NCBI GenBank assembly: GCA_021732975.1
Contig: JAKFWC010000010.1
Span: 124,001 to 188,000 of the forward strand
DNA from: Planctomycetaceae bacterium
Lineage (GTDB): Bacteria; Planctomycetota; Planctomycetia; Planctomycetales; Planctomycetaceae
Reading direction: 5' to 3'
DNA: 64,000 nucleotides
Within the stretch, counting starts at the first letter, position 1. Each line of letters starts with the position of its first letter. Under the pieces are notes generated by a model. It did not search any database, was not told where the DNA came from, and saw only the letters and a list, made by a program, of their open reading frames with translations. Position numbers and translations under genes: made by a program. Positions 18,601 to 29,693 of this stretch are shown here, one piece after another.

Positions 18601-19101
18601 ATGTGTCGGTATGCGTTTCTGGCGGTCGTTTCAGCCGCCTTGATGGGGTGTGGCGACGGCTTAGCGAAGTATCCCACGGCGAAGGCGACCGGGAAGGTGA
18701 TGTGCAACGGGCAACCGGTGCCGCATGTTCGTGTGTTGTTCGCCCCCATGGAAATGAAAACCAAAACCGACAGTGGCAAGCCTGGCGAGGGACTGGCAGG
18801 TGCCGATGGGACCTTCACCCTCTCCACTTACCACGATGGTGACGGAGCCGTTGTCGGCAAGCATGAGGTCCGAGTTGACAGCCCTCCTTCCGAGAGCCAT
18901 CCCGACTTCAAGTGCGATTGCGGGATCAACGCCAAGGTGAAAGTCACGGAAGTGGAAGTAAAAGCGAGCGGCGAAAACAACTTCACGGTCAATTTGCTGA
19001 CGAAGCAACAACTGGGCCAGCAAATGCCCGCCCGCATGAAACAGGGGCTCAGCAAAGATGAGCTTCGAGACGAGATGGAATCGGCCGCTGCTTCCAAGTA
19101 G
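18601..19101 (+). CDS. Lipoprotein with carboxypeptidase-regulatory-like domain
   Basis: A 166-residue lipoprotein with signal ending in ALMGC (C17). The mature part has the beta-sandwich pattern seen in planctomycete DUF1559 partners: ATGKVMCNGQPVPHVRVLF, then ADGTFTLSTYHDGDGAVVGKHEV, and a C-terminal strand FTVNLL. The fold resembles transthyretin-like or carboxypeptidase-regulatory domains; a binding or structural role at the envelope is likely. AAGGAG sits 7 nt before ATG 18601. Second gene of the DUF1559 copy 2 pair. Confidence 0.8.
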   Translation: MCRYAFLAVVSAALMGCGDGLAKYPTAKATGKVMCNGQPVPHVRVLFAPMEMKTKTDSGKPGEGLAGADGTFTLSTYHDGDGAVVGKHEVRVDSPPSESHPDFKCDCGINAKVKVTEVEVKASGENNFTVNLLTKQQLGQQMPARMKQGLSKDELRDEMESAAASK

Positions 19102-19126
19102 CAGCCTGGATGCGTAGCTCGCTGGA

Positions 19127-20686
19127 ATGTGGATCGATTATTTTCTGGACGACAAGTTGGCCGATTTGGAATACGCAACCAAAGCCCACGCCGACTCAGC
19201 AGTAGAACCAAGTCAGGCCGACCGACTGCACCAACTCTTTTTTGTACCGGTTGATGCCGCCAGCTTAGCGGTTTTCCGGATCGCTTTCGGATTGGTGATG
19301 GTCTGGTGGTGTATCGACGATTTGCGTCTGGGGCGAGTTCGTGAGCTGCTTGTCTTGCCCAAGTTTCACTTCGCGTACTATTGGTTCGATGTGGTGCAGC
19401 CTTGGCCCCAAGCGGGACCGTATCTCCATTACATCGCCATGTTGTTACTGGCGGCGTTGATCGCGGTGGGATTCTTTTACCGCGTGTGCATGTTGTTGTT
19501 CGCCTTGTGTTTCACCATTTTCTTCTTGTGGGACCGGACGAACTACCAGAATCACTATTTTCTGCTGCTGCTTCTGAGCTGGGTGATGGTCTTGCTCCCG
19601 CTCAATCGAGTGGCCGCAATCGATGCGCTGGAACACCGTTCGTTGTGTGCGCCCACAGTCCCTTTGTGGGCAGTGTGGCTGGTGCGATTCCACATTGCGC
19701 TGCCCTATGTCTTCGGCGGGTTGGCGAAACTGAACAGCGATTGGCTGGCCGGCGCGGCGATGCGGGACTTTCTGTCTTTGAAGGCGGATATGCCGGTGGT
19801 GGGTCCGTGGTTAGCCGCACCTGATGCTCCGGCGTTTTTTGCGTGGGGCGGCTTGTTGTTCGATCTCGGCATCGTGCCGCTGCTGCTCTGGAAGCGAACG
19901 CGAATACCCGCCTATGTCGCTGTGGTGATCTTCCATGTAATGAACCATTTTCTTTTCACGATTCACATCTTCCCATGGTTCATGATCCTGGCTACGACGG
20001 TCTTCTGTGAACCCGATTGGCCGCGACGATTGATTCGGCTTCCGGCGGTCGCATTGCCCTCCTCTCCGACAGTGACGTGGACCGGACGGCCTTTGCGACA
20101 GCGTGCAGCGCTCTGTTTAACTTGCATCTATGTTGTGTTCCAACTGCTGTTTCCGCTACGGCATCACCTCTACGGCGGCGACATTGGATGGCATGAACGG
20201 GGGCACTATTTCGCCTGGCGAATGATGCTCCGCAGCAAGCAATCGGTGGTCCGCTACTACATCACTGACCCGCAGCTGGGTGAAACCTGGCATCCGAATC
20301 TGCGTGGCGTTGTGAGTTTGGATCAACTGACCAAGTTTGGCCGCGATCCTGAAATGATCCTCGACCTGGCGCATTATCTGGCGAACGAATATCGCCGCGA
20401 AACTGGCCGCGAAGTGGAAGTCCGTGCGTTGGTGCTGTCGTGCTACAACGGCCGAAAGCCCCAGTTGTTAATCGACCCCACGGTGGACTTGGCAAAAGAA
20501 CCTCGCGGGTTCTACGCACGCTCTTGGATCATGCCGCAACAGGAACCGCGACCAGCGACAGCGTGGAACCGGCCGATCGCGGAGTGGGAAGCGGCCGTGG
20601 CGATCCCGCCGCTGCCGGTCGTCACCCGTCGACCCAACGGGGAGCGGATTCGCAGGCCACACGCGGCACGATGGGGGAAATCTTGA
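19127..20686 (+). CDS. HTTM-domain membrane protein (vitamin K-dependent carboxylase-like)
   Basis: A 519-residue polytopic protein of the HTTM family, homologous to vitamin K-dependent gamma-glutamyl carboxylase. The characteristic block FGGLAKLNSDWLAG contains K201, at the place of the catalytic lysine of human GGCX (K218). WWCIDDLR, FFLWDRTNYQNHYF and FHVMNHFLFTIHIFPW are further conserved segments with histidines in or near membrane helices. A soluble C-terminal domain of about 180 residues follows. In animals the enzyme carboxylates glutamates using reduced vitamin K; what the bacterial members do is not settled. It starts 25 bp after the lipoprotein stop and could share its transcript. 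The start at 19127 lacks a strong ribosome site. Confidence 0.85.
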   Translation: MWIDYFLDDKLADLEYATKAHADSAVEPSQADRLHQLFFVPVDAASLAVFRIAFGLVMVWWCIDDLRLGRVRELLVLPKFHFAYYWFDVVQPWPQAGPYLHYIAMLLLAALIAVGFFYRVCMLLFALCFTIFFLWDRTNYQNHYFLLLLLSWVMVLLPLNRVAAIDALEHRSLCAPTVPLWAVWLVRFHIALPYVFGGLAKLNSDWLAGAAMRDFLSLKADMPVVGPWLAAPDAPAFFAWGGLLFDLGIVPLLLWKRTRIPAYVAVVIFHVMNHFLFTIHIFPWFMILATTVFCEPDWPRRLIRLPAVALPSSPTVTWTGRPLRQRAALCLTCIYVVFQLLFPLRHHLYGGDIGWHERGHYFAWRMMLRSKQSVVRYYITDPQLGETWHPNLRGVVSLDQLTKFGRDPEMILDLAHYLANEYRRETGREVEVRALVLSCYNGRKPQLLIDPTVDLAKEPRGFYARSWIMPQQEPRPATAWNRPIAEWEAAVAIPPLPVVTRRPNGERIRRPHAARWGKS

Positions 20687-20857
20687 ACGTACCAGATTCA
20701 GGCTGGTGTTCGTCAATAATTCATCCGCAGTTCTTACAATCTTTCGATCCGCTTGCCATGTTGAATCGATAGCCAAATCGGCAGCTGACCGAGACCATTC
20801 TCATCGCTCTACAATTCACAACGCATCCCCCCTGTAACCTGCAATGGAGATTCCCCG

Positions 20858-22282
20858 ATGACGAATCGTACATTCCTGGTCCATTCCAGCCGCTGGGCGC
20901 TGATGGCGGCGATCACGCTTGGGTGTTTGATTCCGGTCAATGCCCATGAGGGCCACGGTCACAAGCCGAAGAAAGTGCTCGACGAGGACGCCTACCGTCC
21001 CACCGCACGACCGGATCGGATCATTCTGACCTGGACCGCCGACCCCACGACCACGCAGGCGGTTACATGGCGGACCTCGACCGAAGTGACCGAAGCCTTT
21101 GCGGAAATCGCCATCGCCACTTCAGGGCCGGAGTTCCCCAAGACCGCGAAGTCACTCACCGCGAAATCGGAAGCGCTGAAGACGAACCTTGGTACGGCCC
21201 ATTATCACAGCGTCGTCTTTACCGAACTGGCTCCCAAAACCAAGTATGCCTACCGCGTGGGGGATGGCGAAAACTGGAGCGAATGGTTCCATTTTTCGAC
21301 CGCCAGTGAACAACCGGAGCCGTTCTCCTTCATCTACTTCGGCGATGCGCAGAACGACCTCCGCTCGATGTGGTCGCGCGTGATCCGGGAAGCGTACAGC
21401 GATGCCCCGAAAGCGAAGTTCATGATTCACGCCGGGGATCTCATCAACACGGCGGAGTCGGACGGAGAATGGGGCGAATGGTTTGGCGCGGGACAATGGC
21501 TGAACGCCATGATGCCCAGTGTTCCTGTTCCCGGAAACCACGAGATGGCGAAGTTGCCTGAAGGGGGACGCAAGCTGTCCCACCATTGGCGTCCGCAGTT
21601 CGCGCTGCCGCAACATGGCCCGCAAGGTCTGGAGGAAACTTGTTTCACGATGGTCTATCAGAACGTGCGGATCATCGGCTTGAACAGCAACGAACAACTG
21701 GATGCACAAACGCCGTGGCTCGACAAAGTGCTGTCGGAAAACAAGTGCCCGTGGGTGGTGTGCACCTTCCATCACCCGGTCTATTCCACGGCGAAGGATC
21801 GCGACAACGCCGCACTGCGGACGGCGTGGAAACCGATTCTCGACAAGCACAAGGTCGATATCGTGCTCACCGGCCACGATCATTCCTACGGCCGGACAGG
21901 GCTTGATACGCCGCTGATTACCACCGGCAATGTGCCGACCGGCGTCAACACGACAGACCCGAAAACCGGAACCGTTTACGTCGTCTCCGTCAGTGGTCCA
22001 AAAATGTACAACCTGCAAACACAACCGGTGATGAAGCGCTCCGCGGAAGATACGCAGCTCTATCAGATCATTCACATCGACGGTGACAAGTTGAAGTACG
22101 AAGCCCGCACCGCAACCGGTGAAGTGTATGATGCTTTCACTTTGGAAAAGCAACCGGGAAAGATCAACAAGCTGATCGATCAAACGCCTTCGACGCCGGA
22201 ACGCCGCCGGCAACCGGGTTCGGTGCCTGCCGCGTCGGCGAGCAAACCGTCCACTCCCGCCAAGACCGCCGTCGCGCCGTAA
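20858..22282 (+). CDS. Secreted metallophosphoesterase, purple-acid-phosphatase-like
   Basis: A 474-residue exported protein. A signal peptide (residues 1-29, with WALMAAITLGCLIPVNAHE) is followed by a histidine-rich stretch, an N-terminal fibronectin-like domain (about 45-150, ending in TKYAYRVGDG) and a calcineurin-like domain. Metal-binding motifs are FGDAQND, GDLIN, PGNHE, FHHPVY and TGHDHSY. The usual purple acid phosphatase GDxxY is GDLIN, so the tyrosine iron ligand that gives the colour is missing. A Pro/Ala-rich tail ends the protein. It probably hydrolyses phosphate esters outside the cytoplasm. First gene of the long secreted-protein set. Confidence 0.87.
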   Translation: MTNRTFLVHSSRWALMAAITLGCLIPVNAHEGHGHKPKKVLDEDAYRPTARPDRIILTWTADPTTTQAVTWRTSTEVTEAFAEIAIATSGPEFPKTAKSLTAKSEALKTNLGTAHYHSVVFTELAPKTKYAYRVGDGENWSEWFHFSTASEQPEPFSFIYFGDAQNDLRSMWSRVIREAYSDAPKAKFMIHAGDLINTAESDGEWGEWFGAGQWLNAMMPSVPVPGNHEMAKLPEGGRKLSHHWRPQFALPQHGPQGLEETCFTMVYQNVRIIGLNSNEQLDAQTPWLDKVLSENKCPWVVCTFHHPVYSTAKDRDNAALRTAWKPILDKHKVDIVLTGHDHSYGRTGLDTPLITTGNVPTGVNTTDPKTGTVYVVSVSGPKMYNLQTQPVMKRSAEDTQLYQIIHIDGDKLKYEARTATGEVYDAFTLEKQPGKINKLIDQTPSTPERRRQPGSVPAASASKPSTPAKTAVAP

Positions 22283-22325
22283 TCATTTTCTGAGTGATGA
22301 ATCGCCTGGCCGGATCTTCACATTC

Positions 22326-22354
22326 GAGGCCGCGCTCTTCAGGAGCGCGGCCTC
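22326..22354 (+). terminator. Hairpin after the metallophosphoesterase
   Basis: Perfect 12-bp stem GAGGCCGCGCTC/GAGCGCGGCCTC with loop TTCAG, 44 bp after the stop, followed by ATTCATTTCATC. Probably ends or attenuates the phosphoesterase transcript. Confidence 0.6.
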
Positions 22355-22515
22355 ATTCATTTCATCAATTCCTCAAGTGATCTTCGTCAGTTCTACATCG
22401 TTGCCCTATAGCCTACCTTTCTCTTTCGAGGATCAATGTCACAACTCATCCGGTGACAGTCACAGGTTGATGTTCTTTTCCCCTGGTGGCGCTTTTCTGG
22501 AGACTCCCCATCGTG

Positions 22516-23160
22516 ATGGCGAGAATGACCGCGGCCAGTTTCTGCGTGTGTATCGTGTCTCTCTTGGGAGCGGCTACCGCGGAACGTCCACGGACGACAT
22601 GTTCTTTTCGGCAGGGTGTTGAAGGCTATCGCGGGACGATCGATACCGAAATCTGGGCACTCGCCACCACCACGATTCTCGAATCGAACATCAACGCCAC
22701 CGCCGATGCCAACAATGACGGCGGCGAGAGCCAGGTGTTGATGCGGTTTGATGACATCATCGGCCCTCAAACCGGACGTGTCCCGCCACGGGCAACGATT
22801 CATTCAGCCAAGCTGTTTGTCAGTGCTTTCGATCAGGGAGACACCGTCAACCTTCACCGCCTGCTGGTGCCGTTTGATCGCTCGGCCACCTGGGGCAGCG
22901 TGATCTCGGGAATCTCCGCGGATGCCTTGGAAGCCTCACGGCATAAAGACAGTTTCACCTTCGGCAAGATTGCCGCGAGTTCATCGGAAATCGTCTTCGA
23001 CGTGACCGACACAATGCAGGCCTGGGTCAACGGCGACGCCAATCACGGCTGGGTGTTCATCAACACCGGCGGTAACGGCTGGGATTTCTACACGTCGGAG
23101 TTCGAGAAAAGCGAACAGCGCCCGCGGCTCACCATCGAGTTCACTTCCCCGACCAAGTGA
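22516..23160 (+). CDS. Secreted DNRLRE-domain protein
   Basis: A 214-residue exported protein. After a signal peptide (AASFCVCIVSLLGAATA), the whole mature chain is a DNRLRE-type beta-sandwich: strands around RQGVEGYRGTIDTEIW, QVLMRFDDI, IHSAKLFVSAFDQGDTVNLHRLL, an intervening TWGSV segment, and the closing NHGWVFINTGGNGWDFYTSEF and RPRLTIEF. The domain is a common extracellular module and probably binds a carbohydrate or other surface ligand; it has no known catalysis. ATG 22516 starts the signal; 22486 is the longer alternative. It lies between the phosphoesterase and a DUF1501 gene. Confidence 0.8.
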   Translation: MARMTAASFCVCIVSLLGAATAERPRTTCSFRQGVEGYRGTIDTEIWALATTTILESNINATADANNDGGESQVLMRFDDIIGPQTGRVPPRATIHSAKLFVSAFDQGDTVNLHRLLVPFDRSATWGSVISGISADALEASRHKDSFTFGKIAASSSEIVFDVTDTMQAWVNGDANHGWVFINTGGNGWDFYTSEFEKSEQRPRLTIEFTSPTK

Positions 23161-23219
23161 CGTTGGCTTTTCTTTATCCACGATCGGTTCTCATTCGCAC
23201 TTCCTCAGGAGATTTTCGC

Positions 23220-24575
23220 ATGAACGCGGCTGCCCCCGGAACTTGGTTTGCCGATCCGTCGCATTTCTGTCGACCATCACGACGAGAGTTTCTCTACGCC
23301 GGCTGGTTGGGTGGACTCGGCCTGACGCTCGGTGATGCGTTGCGGATGCAATCGGCTCATGCCGCGGAAGCGAAGAGCTCGCCGCGGGCGAAGTCGGTCA
23401 TCCACATCTATCTGAACGGCGGCTTCGCGCACATGGACAGCTTCGATCCGAAGCCCGACGCGCCGCTGGAATACCGCGGGATTCTCAATCCCATCGACAC
23501 CAGCCTCCCCGGCGTGCAGTTCAGCGAGCACATGCAACACACGGCGAAGATTGCGGACAAGCTGACGGTTGTCCGCAGCATGACCCACACCGAGGTCGAT
23601 CACAATCGCGGTCAGCATAGCATGTTTACCGGATACCGCCCCAGTCCGGCACTCGTTTACCCCAGCGCGGGGAGCGTGGTGGCCCATCAACTCGGAACGC
23701 GCGGGGCCACACCACCGTATGTCTGCGTGCCGACGCAGGGCGCGGATTACCTCGGCAGCGGCTATCTCAGCAACGCGAATGGTCCATTCGCCCTGGGAAC
23801 CGATCCTGCACGACCGGGATTTACAGTTCGCGACTTGAGCTTGCCGAAGGGCGTTGACGATGCTCGATTCGAGAGCCGCAAGTCATGGAAGGAACTGGTT
23901 GACTATCACTTCCATCAGCAGGAACAGGACGATTCACTGGTCACGATGGATTCGTTCTATCGCCGGGCTTATGACCTGCTGGGTTCACCGGAGGCGAAGA
24001 ATGCCTTCAGTTTGAACGGTGAGACCGAACAGACGAAAGAGCTCTACGGAATGAAACCGTGGGGACCGATTCTGCGTCCTTCCGCCGGTGCACGGTTCCT
24101 CATCGCTCGGCGGTTAGTGGAAGCCGGTGTCCGTTTTGTCACCGTCACCTACGGGGCATGGGACACACATTCCTATCACTACCGTGGGATTGCCACGCAA
24201 CTGCCGGACTTCGATCGCGCGTTCGCCGGTTTGATTCGCGATCTCGATGACCGCGGAATGCTCGATTCCACGCTGATCGTGGTGAACAGCGAATTCGGTC
24301 GCACGCCGAAAGTCAATGCCGGCGGTGGTCGTGATCACTGGCCGCGCGTCTTCAGCGTGGTGATGGCGGGCGGCGGCATCAAGCGCGGGCAGATTTACGG
24401 TTCGTCCGATGGTCTCGCAGCGGAACCGGCGGCCAACGCTCTCTCCGTCGAGGATTACATGACGACGCTGTATCACCTCGTCGGCATTGACGCACGGAAG
24501 GCATTGATGTCCCCCGGCGATCGTCCGCAACAAATCGTCATGAACGGCAACATCGCCCGCGGGTTACTGGCCTGA
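23220..24575 (+). CDS. DUF1501 protein, Tat-exported (copy 1)
   Basis: A 451-residue DUF1501 protein, a family distantly related to the alkaline phosphatase/sulfatase fold and very abundant in planctomycetes. A twin-arginine leader is visible: SRREFLYAGWLGGLGL near residue 20. The core carries KSVIHIYLNGGFAHMDSFDPKPDAP, HTEVDHNRGQHSMFTG, FLIARRLVEAGVRFVTV and the late ELGRTPKVN-like segment SEFGRTPKVNAGGGRDHWP. The substrate is unknown. GGAG precedes ATG 23220. It stands upstream of a PPC protein and a DUF1549/1553 gene, the usual partners of DUF1501. Confidence 0.92.
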   Translation: MNAAAPGTWFADPSHFCRPSRREFLYAGWLGGLGLTLGDALRMQSAHAAEAKSSPRAKSVIHIYLNGGFAHMDSFDPKPDAPLEYRGILNPIDTSLPGVQFSEHMQHTAKIADKLTVVRSMTHTEVDHNRGQHSMFTGYRPSPALVYPSAGSVVAHQLGTRGATPPYVCVPTQGADYLGSGYLSNANGPFALGTDPARPGFTVRDLSLPKGVDDARFESRKSWKELVDYHFHQQEQDDSLVTMDSFYRRAYDLLGSPEAKNAFSLNGETEQTKELYGMKPWGPILRPSAGARFLIARRLVEAGVRFVTVTYGAWDTHSYHYRGIATQLPDFDRAFAGLIRDLDDRGMLDSTLIVVNSEFGRTPKVNAGGGRDHWPRVFSVVMAGGGIKRGQIYGSSDGLAAEPAANALSVEDYMTTLYHLVGIDARKALMSPGDRPQQIVMNGNIARGLLA

Positions 24576-24590
24576 CCCAGTTTGAAGTCA

Positions 24591-24670
24591 CGTGTGCCAC
24601 GGCCGTGTCGGCCGTGCGAAGTCGCAAAACGCTCCGTGAAATCGCACGGCCGACACGGCCGTGGCACACG
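24591..24670. repeat. Perfect 29-bp inverted repeat with 22-nt loop
   Basis: The left arm 24591-24619 and right arm 24642-24670 are exact reverse complements over 29 bp, separated by 22 nt. Each arm is itself partly palindromic around CACGGCCGTG. A 16-bp core, TGTGCCACGGCCGTGT (24593-24608), recurs at 47473-47488. It begins 16 bp after the DUF1501 stop. It looks like a REP-type or small mobile palindromic element rather than a simple terminator. Confidence 0.75.
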
Positions 24671-24696
24671 CAACCGTATCTTCATAAGGACAGTTC

Positions 24697-27147
24697 ATGC
24701 ATCGGTCTGTTCGAGCATGTTGGATGATGGTCGCGAGTGTCATGCTCGCCACCGCATCGCTTCAGGCGGCTTCGCCGTCGATGGAAGCGGTTGTTCCCGG
24801 TATCGGACAACGAGGGACGGAGTTCTCGTTCAAGGTTGTCGGTGCAGGACTCGATGAGGCGGAAGAAGTTCTCTTCTATCGTCCCGGTATCCAGTGTCTC
24901 GAGATCAAACCCGCGTCTGAGAACGAACTCACGCTGCGTTTCCAGGCGTCGGCGGATTGTCCGCTCGGCAGTCATGGATTTCGGATCCGTACCCGCCGCG
25001 GGATCACCGAACTGCGTGTCTTTCGGATCACGGCCTTGCCCGTGGTGATGTCCAGTGAACCGAACGAATCGCCCGCAGCCGCGCAAAAGGTCGATCACAA
25101 TGTGACCATCGCGGGAGTGATCGATTCCGCCGATGTCGATTGTTATCAGGTCACCCTGAAAAAAGGAGAAACCTTTGCGGCAGAAGTTGAAGCCGTGCGG
25201 ATGGGAGTCTCATTGTTGGATACGGTGCTCACGATTCGCGGTCCCGATGGGGCCGTGTTGACCATGGTGGATGATACCCCGCTGTTCCGGCAAGATCCGT
25301 TTGCTTCGATTGTGGCACCGCAAGATGGTGTCTATTCCGTCGAAGTTCGCGAGACCAACAACGAAGGGGACGAAAACAGCCGCTATGCCCTGCATCTCGG
25401 CCGGTTCCCCCGTCCCGCGGCGGTCTATCCCGCCGGTGGCCCGCTGGGTCAAGAGACAGCGATCAAGTTCCTCGGTGACGCCGCGGGCGAGTTCACGCAA
25501 ACCGTCACACCCACCACTGGTTTCGAGCTGTTTGCTGAGCGTAGCGGATTACGTGCCCCCACCCCACAGCCATTTCGTCTGGCGGCATTTCCGAACATCC
25601 TGGAACTGGAACCCAACGACGACACCGCGCCCGCCACGGCAGTCACTTTGCCGGTGGCATTCAACGGGATCATCCAGCAAGACGGTGATCGCGATTCATT
25701 TTCGTTTCAGGCCGATGCCGACCAGACGTGGCAGTTCGAGTTGTATGGCGAACGGATCGGTTCTCCGCTGGATGCGGTGATGACCATCAGCGACGAGTCG
25801 GGCATGGCCCTCGCACGCTGTGATGATTTCGAATCGCATGACCCGCGGCTGGTGTTCTCCGTGCCGCAATCAGGCACCTACCGGCTGAGTGTGACTGATA
25901 AACGTGGTGCCGGCGGGCCACTTTTTATCTACCGTGTCGAAGCCACCAAGGCCGATGCGAAACTCACGGCGTTCCTGCCGCGACCTAACCGGTTGTCACA
26001 GGAGCGGCAGACGGTCAGCATTCCGCGTGGCAACCGGGTGGTGACGTTCGTTGCCGCACAACGGCGCGGGGTGACTGGCCCCCTGCAATTTTCGGCGGGT
26101 CAACTTCCCGATGGCGTCGTCTTCAATGGTGGTCGTCTGGTCGACGATCAATTCTGGACGCCGGTTGTGCTCGAAGCTGCTGCCGAGGCACCGCTGGCGG
26201 GACGGCTCGCGGCTGTCGAAGTCAGCGGTCAACATGACGGTCGTTCGATCTACGGTGGCTTCGAACAAACGATCGATCTGGTCAACGGGCCTGGCGATGC
26301 GCTGTATCAGGGATATACGACGGATCGGTTGGCCGTGGCGGTCACCGAGCCCGCGCCGTTCCGGATCGAGTTGGATCCCCCGACGACGGGCTTATCGCAG
26401 GATGGCACGATCACCCTCCGGGTCCGCGTCGATCGAAGTGACGACTTCACGTCGCCGGTTGATGTGACGTTCCCGTTTCTCCCGCCGTGGGTCGATGGCC
26501 CCGATAAGCTCACCATCCCCACAGGTGAAAGCACCGGATCGTATGTGGCTCGCGCCTGGGCGGACGCAACACCGCGGATGTGGCCGATCTGTGCGGAAGG
26601 CAAACCCGGGTTAGCAACAAGCACGATGACCGAAGGCGAAATGTCAGCCCGACGCAGCCGGCGTTCGCGCTCGGCGTCATTTGATGTGCGGCTCGCCACC
26701 GCGCTGGTGGATTTGACGATCATCCCTCCCCCCATCACCGGCGTGATGGCATCGGTGGCCGGCGAACAAGGGCAGACGGTGCGGATGCGTTGCCAATTGG
26801 ACGTTCTGGCGGATGTCCCTGAGACGATGACGGCGACCCTCGAAGGCTTGCCGAATCGGGTGACTGTCGAACCCGTTGTGCTGACAAAATCACAACGCAC
26901 TATCGACTTCGGCATCCGACTCGGCACGGATGCGCCGGTCGGAGAATTCCCTGGCTTGGTCTGCCGTCTCTCGGGCCAGCTTCATGGTCAAGATGTCTCG
27001 TACTGTGTTGCCCGTGGCTGCACGCTGGAGATCAAGCCCGCGGGCAAATTGGTGACCGATGCCGACGGGCGGCCGCTCAGTCGTCTGGAAGTCCTGCGTC
27101 GCGAAAAACAGGTACGGAGTGAAAAGACTCCGTCCCTCAATCCGTAA
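24697..27147 (+). CDS. Secreted protein with two pre-peptidase C-terminal (PPC) domains
   Basis: An 816-residue exported protein. A signal peptide (MMVASVMLATASLQA) precedes an IPT-like beta domain (about 30-110). Two PPC-type beta-sandwich domains follow, each opening with the EPNE/EPND motif: SSEPNESPAAAQKV near 122 and ELEPNDDTAPATAV near 304, and closing with GTYRLSV or GVYSVEV strands. The remainder contains further beta-rich domains up to a basic tail. PPC domains are secreted add-on modules; no catalytic domain is visible. AAGGA precedes ATG 24697. It sits in the usual place beside DUF1501 and DUF1549/1553 genes. Confidence 0.85.
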   Translation: MHRSVRACWMMVASVMLATASLQAASPSMEAVVPGIGQRGTEFSFKVVGAGLDEAEEVLFYRPGIQCLEIKPASENELTLRFQASADCPLGSHGFRIRTRRGITELRVFRITALPVVMSSEPNESPAAAQKVDHNVTIAGVIDSADVDCYQVTLKKGETFAAEVEAVRMGVSLLDTVLTIRGPDGAVLTMVDDTPLFRQDPFASIVAPQDGVYSVEVRETNNEGDENSRYALHLGRFPRPAAVYPAGGPLGQETAIKFLGDAAGEFTQTVTPTTGFELFAERSGLRAPTPQPFRLAAFPNILELEPNDDTAPATAVTLPVAFNGIIQQDGDRDSFSFQADADQTWQFELYGERIGSPLDAVMTISDESGMALARCDDFESHDPRLVFSVPQSGTYRLSVTDKRGAGGPLFIYRVEATKADAKLTAFLPRPNRLSQERQTVSIPRGNRVVTFVAAQRRGVTGPLQFSAGQLPDGVVFNGGRLVDDQFWTPVVLEAAAEAPLAGRLAAVEVSGQHDGRSIYGGFEQTIDLVNGPGDALYQGYTTDRLAVAVTEPAPFRIELDPPTTGLSQDGTITLRVRVDRSDDFTSPVDVTFPFLPPWVDGPDKLTIPTGESTGSYVARAWADATPRMWPICAEGKPGLATSTMTEGEMSARRSRRSRSASFDVRLATALVDLTIIPPPITGVMASVAGEQGQTVRMRCQLDVLADVPETMTATLEGLPNRVTVEPVVLTKSQRTIDFGIRLGTDAPVGEFPGLVCRLSGQLHGQDVSYCVARGCTLEIKPAGKLVTDADGRPLSRLEVLRREKQVRSEKTPSLNP

Positions 27148-27196
27148 GCATGTTGTCGGGTTGCTCTTTTTCTCATGTTCTCCGCGGAGTTCCTGA

Positions 27197-29626
<2,430 letters not shown>

Positions 29627-29693
29627 GAGAAGCCGGCCCGGTGGGCGCTCCGTCCTTTTGCATCCCTATTGACCTTCTGAACGGATTGTTGCC

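Noticed and set aside
21152-22213. A 353-codon minus-strand open frame
   Set aside because: Antisense to the metallophosphoesterase, with no domain or signal of its own.
22377-22622. An 81-codon plus-strand frame before the DNRLRE gene
   Set aside because: It overlaps the DNRLRE start in another frame and has no domain; the DNRLRE signal peptide explains the region better.
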